Shown here one piece after another: positions 27,581-35,504 of a stretch of DNA of 47,545 bases. The DNA is from Sphingobium cupriresistens. GTDB taxonomy: Bacteria; Pseudomonadota; Alphaproteobacteria; Sphingomonadales; Sphingomonadaceae. Positions within the stretch are counted from its first letter, which is position 1; each line of letters opens with the position of its first letter. The notes beneath the pieces are model-generated. The model was not told the DNA's origin. It made no database searches and saw only the letters and a program-made list of their open reading frames with translations. The translations under genes were made by a program, and so were the position numbers. The stretch lies in the NCBI RefSeq assembly GCF_004152865.1, contig NZ_SEOO01000029.1, forward strand, positions 1 through 47,545, given 5' to 3'.

Positions 27581-28816
27581 TCAGGCGGTCACGGGCTGCG
27601 CTGCGGGGGATTTATGCATCCGCCCGCCCAGCATGATCATCTTGATATTATGGGCGTCCTGCAGGATGCGGACGTCCTGGGTCGGGTCGCCGTCGACCAG
27701 CAGCAGGTCGGCGAGATAGCCGGTCTTCACCTGTCCAACTCGTTGTCCCATCAGCTGTCCGCCCAACATGGTCGCGGCGTTCAGCGCCTCGGCCGGGGTG
27801 AAGCCATAATGGGTCACGAAATGCTCCAGGTCGCGGGCGTTGCGACCATGGGGATTGAAGGGGAAGCCATAATCGCCACCGGGCAGGATACGCACGCCGC
27901 GCGCCTTGAGCTTGGGGACGAGCGCCTTTTCCAGTTCCAAACGCTCGGCGGCGCTGGCTTTCATGGAAGACATGTCGATATGGGGCGGCGGCGACGCTTC
28001 CAGCGCGGCGACCGAGACGCCGGGGCCGGGGGCGTAGAAGATGTCGTCCTTCTTCGCGGCCATCGCGTCGATCGCCGCATCGTTGGCGAAGGAGCAATGA
28101 TAAAGGATGCGCGCCCCCGCTTCGAGCGCCAGTTCGATCGCACGGGGCGAATAGGCATGGGTCGCGATCCACAGGCCCGCTTCCCTGGCCGCTTCGCCCG
28201 CCGCCAGCATTTCCGCGTCAGTGTAGAGGACGTCGCCCGACGATCCGGGCTTGAGCGCGTCTTCGCCGGAGATGACCAGCTTGAGCGACTTCACGCCTTC
28301 CGCCGCGCAATAGGCGACGAAGGCGCGCATGGCGTCAGGGCCGCGACCGTTGAACACGTCGCCGGTTTCCACCCCCTCCTCGCCTTCGGGGCTACGCTCC
28401 AGCGTCGAGGGGATCAGGCGCGGACCGGGGGTTTCGCCGGCGTCGATCGCGCGGACGAGTTCGGGTTCGATCTGGTCGCCAAGCGCGCCTGCGGAATAGA
28501 GGCTGGTGAAACCATGGTCGAGCAGCACGCGGGCATTGCGCCAGGCGGCGACCTTCAATTCTTCGGGCGGCAGGATGAACTGGTGATAGATTTTCTCGAC
28601 CGAGCTGCCCCAGGTCAGATGGGCGTGGGAATCGACCATGCCGGGCATCAGCGTGCCGCCCTGGCCATCGATCACGCTGTCGGCCTCGACCGCAGCGATG
28701 GCAGCGGCGTCATGCAGGACGGCTGCGATCCTGTCGTCTTCAACGACCACCGCTCCGGCGACCGGGGCGCTGCCCGTCCCGTCGAAAATTGCGATGTTGC
28801 GGATGATGTGCCGCAC
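27581..28816 (-). CDS. Metal-dependent amidohydrolase
   Basis: Protein of 411 residues of the amidohydrolase superfamily (imidazolonepropionase/prolidase-like branch). It has the HxH metal motif in PGMVDSHAHL (His64, His66), a candidate bridging lysine in KSLKLVISGED, two later His in ATHAYSP and YHCSF, and the Asp of GGDYGFPFNPHG near the end of the barrel. No signal peptide. The start is set at the GTG at 28816, because GGGAGGG stands seven bases before it and the protein fold begins right after; an upstream TTG at 28864 would add 16 residues. Its role in an aromatic pathway is unclear; it may open a lactone or cut an amide. Confidence 0.85.
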   Translation of the reverse strand: MRHIIRNIAIFDGTGSAPVAGAVVVEDDRIAAVLHDAAAIAAVEADSVIDGQGGTLMPGMVDSHAHLTWGSSVEKIYHQFILPPEELKVAAWRNARVLLDHGFTSLYSAGALGDQIEPELVRAIDAGETPGPRLIPSTLERSPEGEEGVETGDVFNGRGPDAMRAFVAYCAAEGVKSLKLVISGEDALKPGSSGDVLYTDAEMLAAGEAAREAGLWIATHAYSPRAIELALEAGARILYHCSFANDAAIDAMAAKKDDIFYAPGPGVSVAALEASPPPHIDMSSMKASAAERLELEKALVPKLKARGVRILPGGDYGFPFNPHGRNARDLEHFVTHYGFTPAEALNAATMLGGQLMGQRVGQVKTGYLADLLLVDGDPTQDVRILQDAHNIKMIMLGGRMHKSPAAQPVTA

Positions 28817-28897
28817 GATGGTCCCTCCCGAAAGCTCTTGTTGGAACAGCTTATGCGCCGCCAAAGCCCCAAAGAAAAATAATGATTTTTTCGAACA

Positions 28898-29794
28898 TCA
28901 TAGTCTGGAGCTATGGATAAGCACATCCAGCAAAGCCTCGCCTAGTCGCGACAGCCGCCCGCCCGCCAGCATCCGCACACCGATACTGCGCGGAAAGGCA
29001 GCTTCTGCGATCGTGATGGCGCGTAGCACGCCGATCGACAGTTCCGCCGATGCGACCTGCATCGGCAAGATGGTGACGCGCTGGCTGCCCCGCACCATCG
29101 CCTTGGTCGTGAGCAGGGAATCGCAGCGAATGATGTCCTGCGGCACCGGAATGTCGGCGGCCATGAACAGCGCATCGACCTGACGGCGGAAGGCGCCGCG
29201 GGCTTCGGGCAAGACCCAGCGCATCAGTGCGGTGTCACGCAGCGACAGGCTGGCGGGTAGATGGTCGTTCTGCTTGCCCACGATCAGCGCGAAGGGATCG
29301 CGGGAAAAGGTGCGCTCCTCGATACCCTCCGGCGGTTCGTCAATGCCGGTGGTGACGAAGACCATTTCGATGTCGCCACGATGGAGCATGGCAGCCAGGT
29401 CATGGTCGGGCCGTTCGACAACATGCAGCGCGAACCGACCGATCCGCGCTTCCAGCCGCCGCACCGCATCGGGCAACAAACTGACCAATGCGCCGGGCGT
29501 ACCGCCAACGCGCAGCGGGCCGGTGATGCCGCGGCTGGCGAGTTGCACTTCCGCCTGCACGTCCGACAGAAGGCTGTCCATCGCTTCGGCGCGGCGGAGC
29601 AGCGCCTGCCCTTCAGGCGTGAGCAGGATGCCGCTGCGCGAGCGTTCGAACAGCGAGACGCCCAGCGATTGTTCCAATTGCGCGATGGCGTTCGACACGG
29701 ATGGTTGCGAAATGTTGAGCGCGCGCGCGCCGCCGCTGATGCTGTTGGCGCGGCACACCGCCAGAAAGGTGCGGATGGCGCGCGGATCGATCAT
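28898..29794 (-). CDS. LysR family transcriptional regulator
   Basis: Protein of 298 residues: winged helix-turn-helix in the first 60 residues (RAIRTFLAVCRANSISGGARALNISQPSVSNAIAQLEQSLGVSLFERSR), then a substrate-binding domain. It is read in the same direction as the catabolic genes, 81 bases before the amidohydrolase gene, and overlaps the PLP-dehydratase gene by four bases. This differs from the usual divergent LysR layout, so it may be expressed with its own targets. It is the obvious candidate to sense the phenolic substrate or a pathway intermediate. Confidence 0.93.
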   Translation of the reverse strand: MIDPRAIRTFLAVCRANSISGGARALNISQPSVSNAIAQLEQSLGVSLFERSRSGILLTPEGQALLRRAEAMDSLLSDVQAEVQLASRGITGPLRVGGTPGALVSLLPDAVRRLEARIGRFALHVVERPDHDLAAMLHRGDIEMVFVTTGIDEPPEGIEERTFSRDPFALIVGKQNDHLPASLSLRDTALMRWVLPEARGAFRRQVDALFMAADIPVPQDIIRCDSLLTTKAMVRGSQRVTILPMQVASAELSIGVLRAITIAEAAFPRSIGVRMLAGGRLSRLGEALLDVLIHSSRL

Positions 29795-30783
29795 GCGGCG
29801 GCCCCGCCGACAATGGCGGCATAGGCGGCCGGATCGACATTGCTGCCCGACAGGACAACGACGCTGGCATCGCCGCAGGGCGGAGCTAGGCCGTTCAGCA
29901 TCGCCGCCAGCGCGACCGCCCCGCCCGGCTCCACGACCAGCTTGAGCGTGGAGAAGGCGAAGCGCATCGCGTCGCGCACCTGATCGTCGCTGACGACGAG
30001 GCCGCCCGACAGCAGCGCCTGGTTGATCGGGAAGGTCATCGCGCCGGGACTGGGCGCCATCAGCGCGTCGCAGATGCTGCGCGCATCCGGCGCGATGTTC
30101 TCGCGGACACCGCTGGCGAGCGAGCGGGCGGTATCGTCGAACCCGGCGGGTTCGACGGCGTAAAGGGCGATTTCAGGCGCGCGCGCTTTAACTGCCGTGG
30201 CGATCCCGGCCGTCAGACCGCCGCCGCCACAACAGACCAGGATTTGGCCGATGATGGCGCCTGCTTCCGCGGCTTGGTCGAGGATTTCGAGGCCCGCCGT
30301 CCCCTGCCCCGCGATGACGAAGGGGTCATCGAAGGATGGCACCAATGTCGCGCCCCGGCTGTGCGCCAGCGCGGTGGCGATTTCCTCCCGGCTTTCGCTA
30401 TGGCGGTCATAGGTGACGATCTCCGCCCCCAGCGCGCGGGTGTTGGCCAGTTTGATCGCGGGCGCATCGGACGGCATCACGATGGTCGCCGGCAGGGCGA
30501 GCAACTGCGCCGCGGCGGCCACGCCCTGAGCATGATTGCCCGACGACCAGGCGACGACGCCCGCCGCCCGCTGCTGCGCATCGAGGCGTGCGAGGCGGTT
30601 ATATGCGCCACGGAACTTGAACGATCCTGTGTGTTGCGCTCCTTCGAACTTGATGAGGACGCGGCGGCCCAATCGATCGTTAAGCGCGTGATTTTCCAAG
30701 AGGGGCGTGCGCACCGCCGCCGGGGCGATGATCCGGGCGGCGTCGATGATGTCGTGGATCATAATGGCGGGCTTTTGGTCCAT
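29791..30783 (-). CDS. PLP-dependent threonine/serine dehydratase-like enzyme
   Basis: Protein of 330 residues, fold type II PLP enzyme. The lysine that holds PLP is Lys56 in GSFKFRGA; SSGNHAQG (about 79-86) binds the substrate carboxylate, and VCCGGGGLTAG (about 183-193) holds the PLP phosphate. There is no C-terminal ACT regulatory domain, so it is of the short catabolic or serine-racemase-like type. AGGAGCAG stands before the ATG. It is the first gene of the minus-strand series and overlaps LysR by four bases. It might deaminate an amino acid or a hydroxy-amino acid released from the substrate, but the link is unproven. Confidence 0.9.
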   Translation of the reverse strand: MDQKPAIMIHDIIDAARIIAPAAVRTPLLENHALNDRLGRRVLIKFEGAQHTGSFKFRGAYNRLARLDAQQRAAGVVAWSSGNHAQGVAAAAQLLALPATIVMPSDAPAIKLANTRALGAEIVTYDRHSESREEIATALAHSRGATLVPSFDDPFVIAGQGTAGLEILDQAAEAGAIIGQILVCCGGGGLTAGIATAVKARAPEIALYAVEPAGFDDTARSLASGVRENIAPDARSICDALMAPSPGAMTFPINQALLSGGLVVSDDQVRDAMRFAFSTLKLVVEPGGAVALAAMLNGLAPPCGDASVVVLSGSNVDPAAYAAIVGGAAA

Positions 30784-30831
30784 ACGCTGCTCCTGCTTTG
30801 GCCGCGCGCAGAGGTAAGCCGAGACGCGGGC

Positions 30832-30852
30832 ATTTCGCCTTTCACGCGAAAT
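30832..30852. other. Hairpin between tRNA-Gln and the catabolic series
   Basis: ATTTCGC (30832-30838) and GCGAAAT (30846-30852) form a seven-base stem. It lies about 60 bases past the tRNA-Gln 3' end on the same strand and 50 bases before the first catabolic start. It could be a weak tRNA terminator or a regulator site. Confidence 0.4.
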
Positions 30853-30909
30853 CTCTATTCGTCCGGGGCCCGTCCGAAAACCAGGGATTGTCGAAGCGTA
30901 AGAGAAAAC

Positions 30910-30984
30910 TGGCTGGGGCGGCAGGATTCGAACCTGCGAATGGCGGCATCAAAAGCCGCTGCCTTACCACTTGGCGACGCCCCA
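30910..30984 (-). tRNA. tRNA-Gln (anticodon TTG)
   Basis: On the minus strand a 75-base cloverleaf starts TGGGGCG and ends CGCCCCA plus G and an encoded CCA. The acceptor arms pair fully, the anticodon stem GCGGC/GCCGC encloses a loop with TTG, and the T-arm has GGTTCGAATCC. It reads codon CAA (and CAG by wobble). Confidence 0.95.
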
Positions 30985-31106
30985 GCAGGGCCGATCTTGT
31001 CGGCGCGGACCGCCATATAACGTGTCATCGGCGAAAGGAAAGCCTAGTCATGATAGTTTCGTGACGCCAATATGCACTTTGTCACTTTGCCGGATCATAG
31101 CCCTTC

Positions 31107-31622
31107 ATGTCGGTTTCCAGTTCCCCCGCCTCGCCCGCGCCAATCTCGCCCGCCTCACCCCTCTTCCTGCGCGAGGATGAGATCAGGCGTGGGATCGAGA
31201 TGCTCTATTTCGGTTATTCCGCCCTCACTCGGTCGATCGACGAAAGCCTGTCGGCGCAAGGGCTGGGCCGGGCGCATCATCGCGCGCTCTATTTCATCTC
31301 GCGCCAGCCGGACCTGACGGTCAAGGATTTGCTGCGGTTGCTGGCGATCACCAAGCAATCCTTGGGTCGGGTGCTGAGCGACCTGGTGGAGCGCGGTTAT
31401 ATCGAAACGCGAGCGGGGGCCAGCGACCGCAGGCAGAAGCTATTGCGACTCAGCTCGTCGGGCAAGGCGCTGGAGGCGGAGCTGTTCCGCGCGCTGCGCG
31501 AGAAGATGGCGACCGCCTATGCCCAGGCCGGACAGGGATCGGTCACCGGATTCTGGCGTGTGCTGGAAGGGTTGATCCCCGAAGCCGACCGGTCGATGGT
31601 GTTCGGTCTGCGCGGCGGATAA
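31107..31622 (+). CDS. MarR family transcriptional regulator
   Basis: Protein of 171 residues. A proline/serine-rich N-terminus of about 20 residues precedes a MarR winged-helix domain: LGRAHHRALYFISRQPDLTVKDLLRLLAITKQSLGRVLSDLVERGYIETRAGASDRRQKLLRLS, with the wing DRRQK conserved. The family regulates stress, efflux or aromatic genes through dimeric binding to palindromes. Its own target is not clear: the next gene is a small lipoprotein, and the regulator stands alone. The GTGAC / GTCAC pair at 31061-31085 upstream could be an autoregulatory site. Start choice is moderate; no strong Shine-Dalgarno is visible. Confidence 0.85.
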   Translation: MSVSSSPASPAPISPASPLFLREDEIRRGIEMLYFGYSALTRSIDESLSAQGLGRAHHRALYFISRQPDLTVKDLLRLLAITKQSLGRVLSDLVERGYIETRAGASDRRQKLLRLSSSGKALEAELFRALREKMATAYAQAGQGSVTGFWRVLEGLIPEADRSMVFGLRGG

Positions 31623-31692
31623 GCACCGGCCAAGAAACCTTCTGCCGCCTCCTGCGCTTATCTTGCTCCTTTTAATGGCTAGAGGAGCCACG

Positions 31693-32007
31693 ATGCGTAC
31701 TTCCCTTATCGCCGCAGCCGCGCTGCTGACCGTCGCCGGCCTGTCCGCCTGCTCGGAAAAGGCGCAGGATAATCTGGACAATGCCGGATCGGCGATCGGC
31801 AGCGACGTGAGCAATGCAGTCGATAGTGCCGGCGCCAAAATCGACAATGGCCTGGACGATGCCGGCCGCGCGATCGACGAAGGTACGGACAAGATCGGCG
31901 AAGCGACCGACAAGGCCGCGGCCGACGCCAAGCGCGAGGCGGGCGAAGCGAAGCGCGACGTTGGCGCATCGCTGGAAGAGGCGGGCAGCGACCTGCGCAA
32001 CGAGTGA
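31693..32007 (+). CDS. Small helical lipoprotein
   Basis: Protein of 104 residues. It has a lipoprotein signal with lipobox LSAC (Cys19), then a nearly uninterrupted amphipathic helix rich in Ala, Asp, Lys and Glu with an irregular repeat (DNLDNAGSAIGSD, DSAGAKIDNGLDDAG, DKIGEATDKAA). This looks like an Lpp-like or LEA-like coiled-coil lipoprotein tethered in the envelope. AGGAGCC stands seven bases before ATG 31693; an earlier in-frame start would spoil the signal peptide. It is followed by a large hairpin at 32035. Confidence 0.8.
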   Translation: MRTSLIAAAALLTVAGLSACSEKAQDNLDNAGSAIGSDVSNAVDSAGAKIDNGLDDAGRAIDEGTDKIGEATDKAAADAKREAGEAKRDVGASLEEAGSDLRNE

Positions 32008-32034
32008 GGGTGGACGAGGGATTAGGCCACACGG

Positions 32035-32071
32035 CAGGACTGGGTTCCCGCCTGCGCGGGAACAGGTCCTG
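32035..32071. terminator. Bipartite hairpin between convergent genes
   Basis: The inner stem GTTCCCGC / GCGGGAAC (loop CTGC) is continued by an outer stem CAGGAC / GTCCTG. It sits between the 3' ends of the lipoprotein gene and the XRE-cupin gene. The inner unit is a common sphingomonad interspersed sequence (TTCCCGCCTGCGCGGGAA), so it is probably a REP-like element that serves as a shared terminator. Confidence 0.65.
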
Positions 32072-32084
32072 AACAGCCTTACCG

Positions 32085-32675
32085 TTAAAACACCACGTTG
32101 CGGACAAACCGCACCGGCCCTGCTTCGCGATTCGCGAAGAGATAGGGCCTGTCGCTAGTGAAGATGAGGAAGTCGCCGGTCGCCACCCGCTGGGGATCGG
32201 CGCCTTTCCGTTCGACCGTCAGCACCCCTTCCATGACATAGAGCATCTCATGCCAGTCGGCCGCGTCCGCTTCAGCGGGATAGGTTTCGCCCGCGGCCAG
32301 CGACCAGGTCCATAGCTCCGCTTCCCGCGCGGCGGGAACGGTGCCGAGCAGGGTGGCGCGGCTGTCGGGATTTCGGCCGCGCCAGGCCAGGCTGTCGATC
32401 CGGTTGTTATCGCGCATGTCGGGCGGGCGGACGAGGCGCGAAAAACTGACGCCGAGCGCCTGGGCCAGCCGGTCTAGCGTCGACAGGCTGACATTCGCCT
32501 CCCCGCTTTCGATGCCGGAGATCATGCGGCGGCTGACGCCGGCCTGCGCCGCCAACCCATCCTGGCTGAAGCCGCGTTCGGCACGCAGCGCGCGGACATT
32601 GCCCGCGACATGGGCGAGGACGTCCGGGCGTTGATCCTGCGCTGACGCGTCTTGACTGTGCAATATAGTGCTCAT
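32085..32675 (-). CDS. XRE family regulator with C-terminal cupin sensor
   Basis: Protein of 196 residues. A helix-turn-helix domain (about 26-82: VRALRAERGFSQDGLAAQAGVSRRMISGIESGEANVSLSTLDRLAQALG) is joined to a cupin domain (about 120-190: WHEMLYVMEGVLTVERKG, VATGDFLIFTSDRPYLFAN). Proteins of this build (PuuR/SutR-like) sense a small molecule and repress a neighbouring transporter or enzyme. It is divergent from an EamA exporter. The ATG at 32675 has no clear Shine-Dalgarno and a minus-strand CATAAT box lies only about 15 bases before it, so the mRNA may have a very short leader. Confidence 0.88.
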   Translation of the reverse strand: MSTILHSQDASAQDQRPDVLAHVAGNVRALRAERGFSQDGLAAQAGVSRRMISGIESGEANVSLSTLDRLAQALGVSFSRLVRPPDMRDNNRIDSLAWRGRNPDSRATLLGTVPAAREAELWTWSLAAGETYPAEADAADWHEMLYVMEGVLTVERKGADPQRVATGDFLIFTSDRPYLFANREAGPVRFVRNVVF

Positions 32676-32700
32676 AGGGCGATGTGCATTATGTTGCACA
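32657..32700. promoter_or_regulatory. Two matching operators between XRE-cupin and EamA genes
   Basis: Two sites share the form TGTGCA-N6-TGCnCA: 32657-32674 (TGTGCA, ATATAG, TGCTCA) and 32683-32700 (TGTGCA, TTATGT, TGCACA). The second is a perfect dyad in its arms. Their centres are 26 bases apart, about two and a half helical turns. They overlap both start regions, which suggests that the XRE protein represses both genes. A TTGACT at 32652 could be a -35 box for the exporter gene. Confidence 0.65.
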
Positions 32701-33590
32701 ATGACGCATCCGACAAGCCCGCCCAGAATCGCCTGATGATCGGTCGCCCCGAACTCGCGCTGATCGGGGTGACGATCCTGTGGGGCGCCACTTTCCTGGT
32801 CGTGCATCATGCGATGCGCGAAACCGGGCCGCTATTCTTCGTCGGCCTGCGCTTTGCGACCGCGGCGCTGCTGACGCTGCCGCTCGCGCTGCCGGTGCTG
32901 CGCGGGCTGACGCGGCGCGAGTTGGTGGCGGGACTGGTGATCGGGCTGGGCATTTTCGTGGGCTATTCGCTCCAGACCTGGGGCTTGCAGACGATCAGCA
33001 GCAGCACGTCGGCGTTCATCACCGCCGCCTATGTGCCGCTGGTGCCGATTTTGCAGTGGGTGATCCTGCGGCGGCGGCCCCGGCTGGCGAGTTGGGCGGG
33101 GGTCGCGCTGGCCTTTGTCGGGCTGTTGTTGATCGCGGCGCCCAGAGACGGGCTGGCGCTGGGAACCGGCGAGTTGCTGACACTGCTCAGTACGGTGGCG
33201 ATCGCGCTGGAGATCATCTTCATCAGCCTGTGGGCCGGCAAGGTGGATGTCGCGCGGGTGACTGTGGTGCAACTGGCGGTGACAGCGCTGCTCGCCTTCG
33301 CCTGCATGGGACCGGCGGGCGAGAGCGTGCCGCCCTTTTCCTGGACGGTTGTGCTGAGCGCCTGCGGCCTGGGCGCGATGACGGCGCTGATCCAGTTGGT
33401 GATGAACTGGGCGCAGCGCACCGTGTCGCCGACGCGGGCGACGTTGATCTACGCCGGCGAGCCGGTCTGGGCCGGGATCATCGGCCGGATCGCGGGCGAA
33501 CGGATGCCGCCGACGGCGCTGGTCGGTGGCCTGCTGATCGTGGCGGCGGTGGTAGTGAGCGAGATACGCTACGGACGGAAGGTCGATTAG
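32691..33590 (+). CDS. EamA family (DMT superfamily) exporter
   Basis: Inner-membrane transporter of 299 residues with ten predicted helices in two EamA repeats: ILWGATFLVVHHAM ... GLRFATAALLTLPLAL in the first half, and AGEPVWAGIIGRIAGERMPPTALVGGLLIVAAVVVSE at the end of the second. Members export amino acids or metabolites. The start is uncertain: ATG 32691 is taken here; ATG 32682 or 32736 are options, and none has a Shine-Dalgarno. The gene is divergent from the XRE-cupin regulator and overlaps the convergent enoyl-CoA hydratase gene by four bases at its 3' end. Confidence 0.88.
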   Translation: MLHNDASDKPAQNRLMIGRPELALIGVTILWGATFLVVHHAMRETGPLFFVGLRFATAALLTLPLALPVLRGLTRRELVAGLVIGLGIFVGYSLQTWGLQTISSSTSAFITAAYVPLVPILQWVILRRRPRLASWAGVALAFVGLLLIAAPRDGLALGTGELLTLLSTVAIALEIIFISLWAGKVDVARVTVVQLAVTALLAFACMGPAGESVPPFSWTVVLSACGLGAMTALIQLVMNWAQRTVSPTRATLIYAGEPVWAGIIGRIAGERMPPTALVGGLLIVAAVVVSEIRYGRKVD

Positions 33591-34345
33591 CTATGCTTGA
33601 ACACCGGCGCGCGTTTTTCGAAGAAGGCGGCGAAGGCTTCCTGGGCTTCGGGCGAAGCCAGGGTTTCGCGGAACAGCCGCGCTTCCTCCTCGATCCGGGC
33701 ATTGAGCGCGGCGGGATCGCCCTTCATCAGCCTGCGGGTGGCGGCCAGCGCCTGCGGCGGCTTGGCCATCAGCGCCGCCACCTTGGCGCGGGCATGGTCG
33801 AGCAGGCGATCGGCCGGGACAATCGCGGTTATAAGGCCTGAACGGTCGGCCCCGTCGGCGTCCATCGGTTCACCCAGCAGCAACATCGCCGCCGCCTTGG
33901 CATGACCCATCATCGCAGGCGCGAGCAGGCTGGAGCCGGCTTCGGGGACGATGCCCAGATTGACGAAGGGCATGACGAAGCGCGCGTCGGGCGCGGCATA
34001 GATGAGGTCGCAGTGAAAAAGCATCGTCGTGCCGACGCCCACGGCCAGCCCCTGCACCGCGGCGACCAGCGGCTTGTCGAAAGCGGCGATGGCGCGGATG
34101 AAGTCGAAGGCGGCGGCGCCGCCCTCCGGCCCGGCGGTGAAATCCTTCAGGTCGTTGCCCGCGCAAAAGGCTTCGCCCCGGCCCGCGATCAGCACGGCGC
34201 CGATATCAGCGCGCGCCGATGCGTCGGCCAAGGCCGCGGTCATGGCGCGATACATGGTCGCGGTCAGCGCATTCTTCTTTTCCGGTCGGTCGATCTGGAT
34301 TTCGATCACGCCCGCCTTTTCCACGATTGCGATATGGTCGCTCAT
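33587..34345 (-). CDS. Enoyl-CoA hydratase/isomerase family protein
   Basis: Crotonase-fold protein of 252 residues. The oxyanion-hole segment AFCAGNDLKDF, the second glycine turn GLAVGVGTTMLFHCDLIYAAPDARF and the helix VNLGIVPEAGSS are present; the Glu of PEAGS fits one of the acid/base positions. It would add water to or isomerise an enoyl-CoA. GGGAGGGG stands before ATG 34345. It stands alone on the minus strand, so its pathway is open; the Rieske and PYROXD2-like genes downstream are on the other strand. Confidence 0.9.
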   Translation of the reverse strand: MSDHIAIVEKAGVIEIQIDRPEKKNALTATMYRAMTAALADASARADIGAVLIAGRGEAFCAGNDLKDFTAGPEGGAAAFDFIRAIAAFDKPLVAAVQGLAVGVGTTMLFHCDLIYAAPDARFVMPFVNLGIVPEAGSSLLAPAMMGHAKAAAMLLLGEPMDADGADRSGLITAIVPADRLLDHARAKVAALMAKPPQALAATRRLMKGDPAALNARIEEEARLFRETLASPEAQEAFAAFFEKRAPVFKHS

Positions 34346-34456
34346 GGTCAGCCCCTCCCTATTTCGCCTGACTTGTCCTGGCCCAAGGCGAAGTTGTTGG
34401 CGCATCCCATGGCCTGCGTCTATCCCCCCGCTCATCCCGTCGCCTGACCGAAGTTG

Positions 34457-35449
34457 ATGATGAACCGCCTGCGCCAAGCCCTGGACCCGTTTCTGCTGTT
34501 GCTGCTGGCGACCGTCGCACTAGCGTCCCTATTGCCGGCGCGGGGGGATGGCGCGCGGATCGCCAGCATCGTCGCGGATGCCGGGATCGTGCTGCTTTTT
34601 TTCCTGCATGGCGCAAAATTGTCGCGCGAGGCGATCTGGAGCGGGGCCAAGGCTTGGAAATTGCACCTGGCGACGTTGGCGACGACCTTTATCGCTTTCC
34701 CGTTGCTGGGGCTGTTGATCGGCCGATTCGGCTTCGTACCGCAGGATATGCGGGCGGGATTGCTGTTCCTGGCGCTGCTGCCATCGACGGTGCAATCGGC
34801 CATCGCCTTCACCGCGATCGCGCGGGGCAATGTCGCGGCGGCAGTAGTCAGCGCCTCCTTCTCCAATTTGCTGGGCATTTTCCTGACGCCGCTGTTGGTC
34901 GCGCTGCTGATGCAAAGGGACGGTAGCGGCAGCCTGATCTCCCTGTCCTCGATCGAAGGGATCGTGCTGCAATTGTTGCTGCCCTTCGTCATCGGGCATC
35001 TGCTGCGGCCGTGGATCGGCGGGTTCGTGACGCGGCGCAAGGCTATGCTGGGGCGAGTCGATCGGGGATCGATATTGCTGGTGGTCTATGCCGCCTTTTC
35101 CGCGGCTGTGGTCAAGGGGCTGTGGTCCAGGGTGTCGAGCACTTCATTGCTGATATTGGTGGGGCTGTGCATCGCCATGTTGGTCGTGGTGCTGCTGTTC
35201 ACGCTGGCGCTGGGGCGGATGCTGGGCCTGACGCGGGAAGATGCGATCGTTCTGCAATTTTGCGGGTCCAAGAAGAGCCTGGCGTCGGGCGTGCCGATGG
35301 CGGGCGTCTTGTTCCCGGCGGCGGCGGTGGGGCCGATCCTGCTGCCGATCATGGTCTTCCATCAGATCCAGCTGATGGCCTGCGCCATGCTGGCGCGACG
35401 GTACGGGGCGCAGGCGAACGCGAAAAGCGACGGCGAGTTGGACAGTTGA
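34457..35449 (+). CDS. SBF/BASS family (bile acid:Na+ symporter-like) transporter, YfeH type
   Basis: Inner-membrane protein of 330 residues with nine or ten helices. It fits the YfeH-like branch of the bile-acid:sodium symporter family: GIVLLFFLHGAKLSREAIW, LLPSTVQSAIAFTAIARGN, FSNLLGIFLTPLL and CGSKKSLASGVPMAGVLF. Substrates of this branch are organic anions but mostly unknown. Three consecutive start options (TTG 34454, ATG 34457, ATG 34460) differ by one residue each. It lies 55 bases before the Rieske oxygenase gene on the same strand and may feed it. Confidence 0.88.
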   Translation: MMNRLRQALDPFLLLLLATVALASLLPARGDGARIASIVADAGIVLLFFLHGAKLSREAIWSGAKAWKLHLATLATTFIAFPLLGLLIGRFGFVPQDMRAGLLFLALLPSTVQSAIAFTAIARGNVAAAVVSASFSNLLGIFLTPLLVALLMQRDGSGSLISLSSIEGIVLQLLLPFVIGHLLRPWIGGFVTRRKAMLGRVDRGSILLVVYAAFSAAVVKGLWSRVSSTSLLILVGLCIAMLVVVLLFTLALGRMLGLTREDAIVLQFCGSKKSLASGVPMAGVLFPAAAVGPILLPIMVFHQIQLMACAMLARRYGAQANAKSDGELDS

Positions 35450-35485
35450 TTCGATTTGGGATGGCGTTTGGCGCGGTTACATTAT

Positions 35486-35501
35486 ACAATCGTAAAATTG
35501 T
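35486..35501. promoter_or_regulatory. Small dyad upstream of the Rieske gene
   Basis: ACAAT-CGTAAA-ATTGT is a five-base dyad inside an AT-rich stretch just before the start region of the Rieske gene. ATTATACAAT beside it could hold a -10 box. An operator role is possible but not shown. Confidence 0.3.
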
Positions 35502-35504
35502 GAA

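Noticed and set aside
30784..30984. tRNA-Gln as an attachment site of a genomic island carrying the catabolic genes
   Set aside because: The catabolic genes lie on the 3' side of the tRNA, but no integrase gene and no repeat of the tRNA 3' end near 13770 were found.
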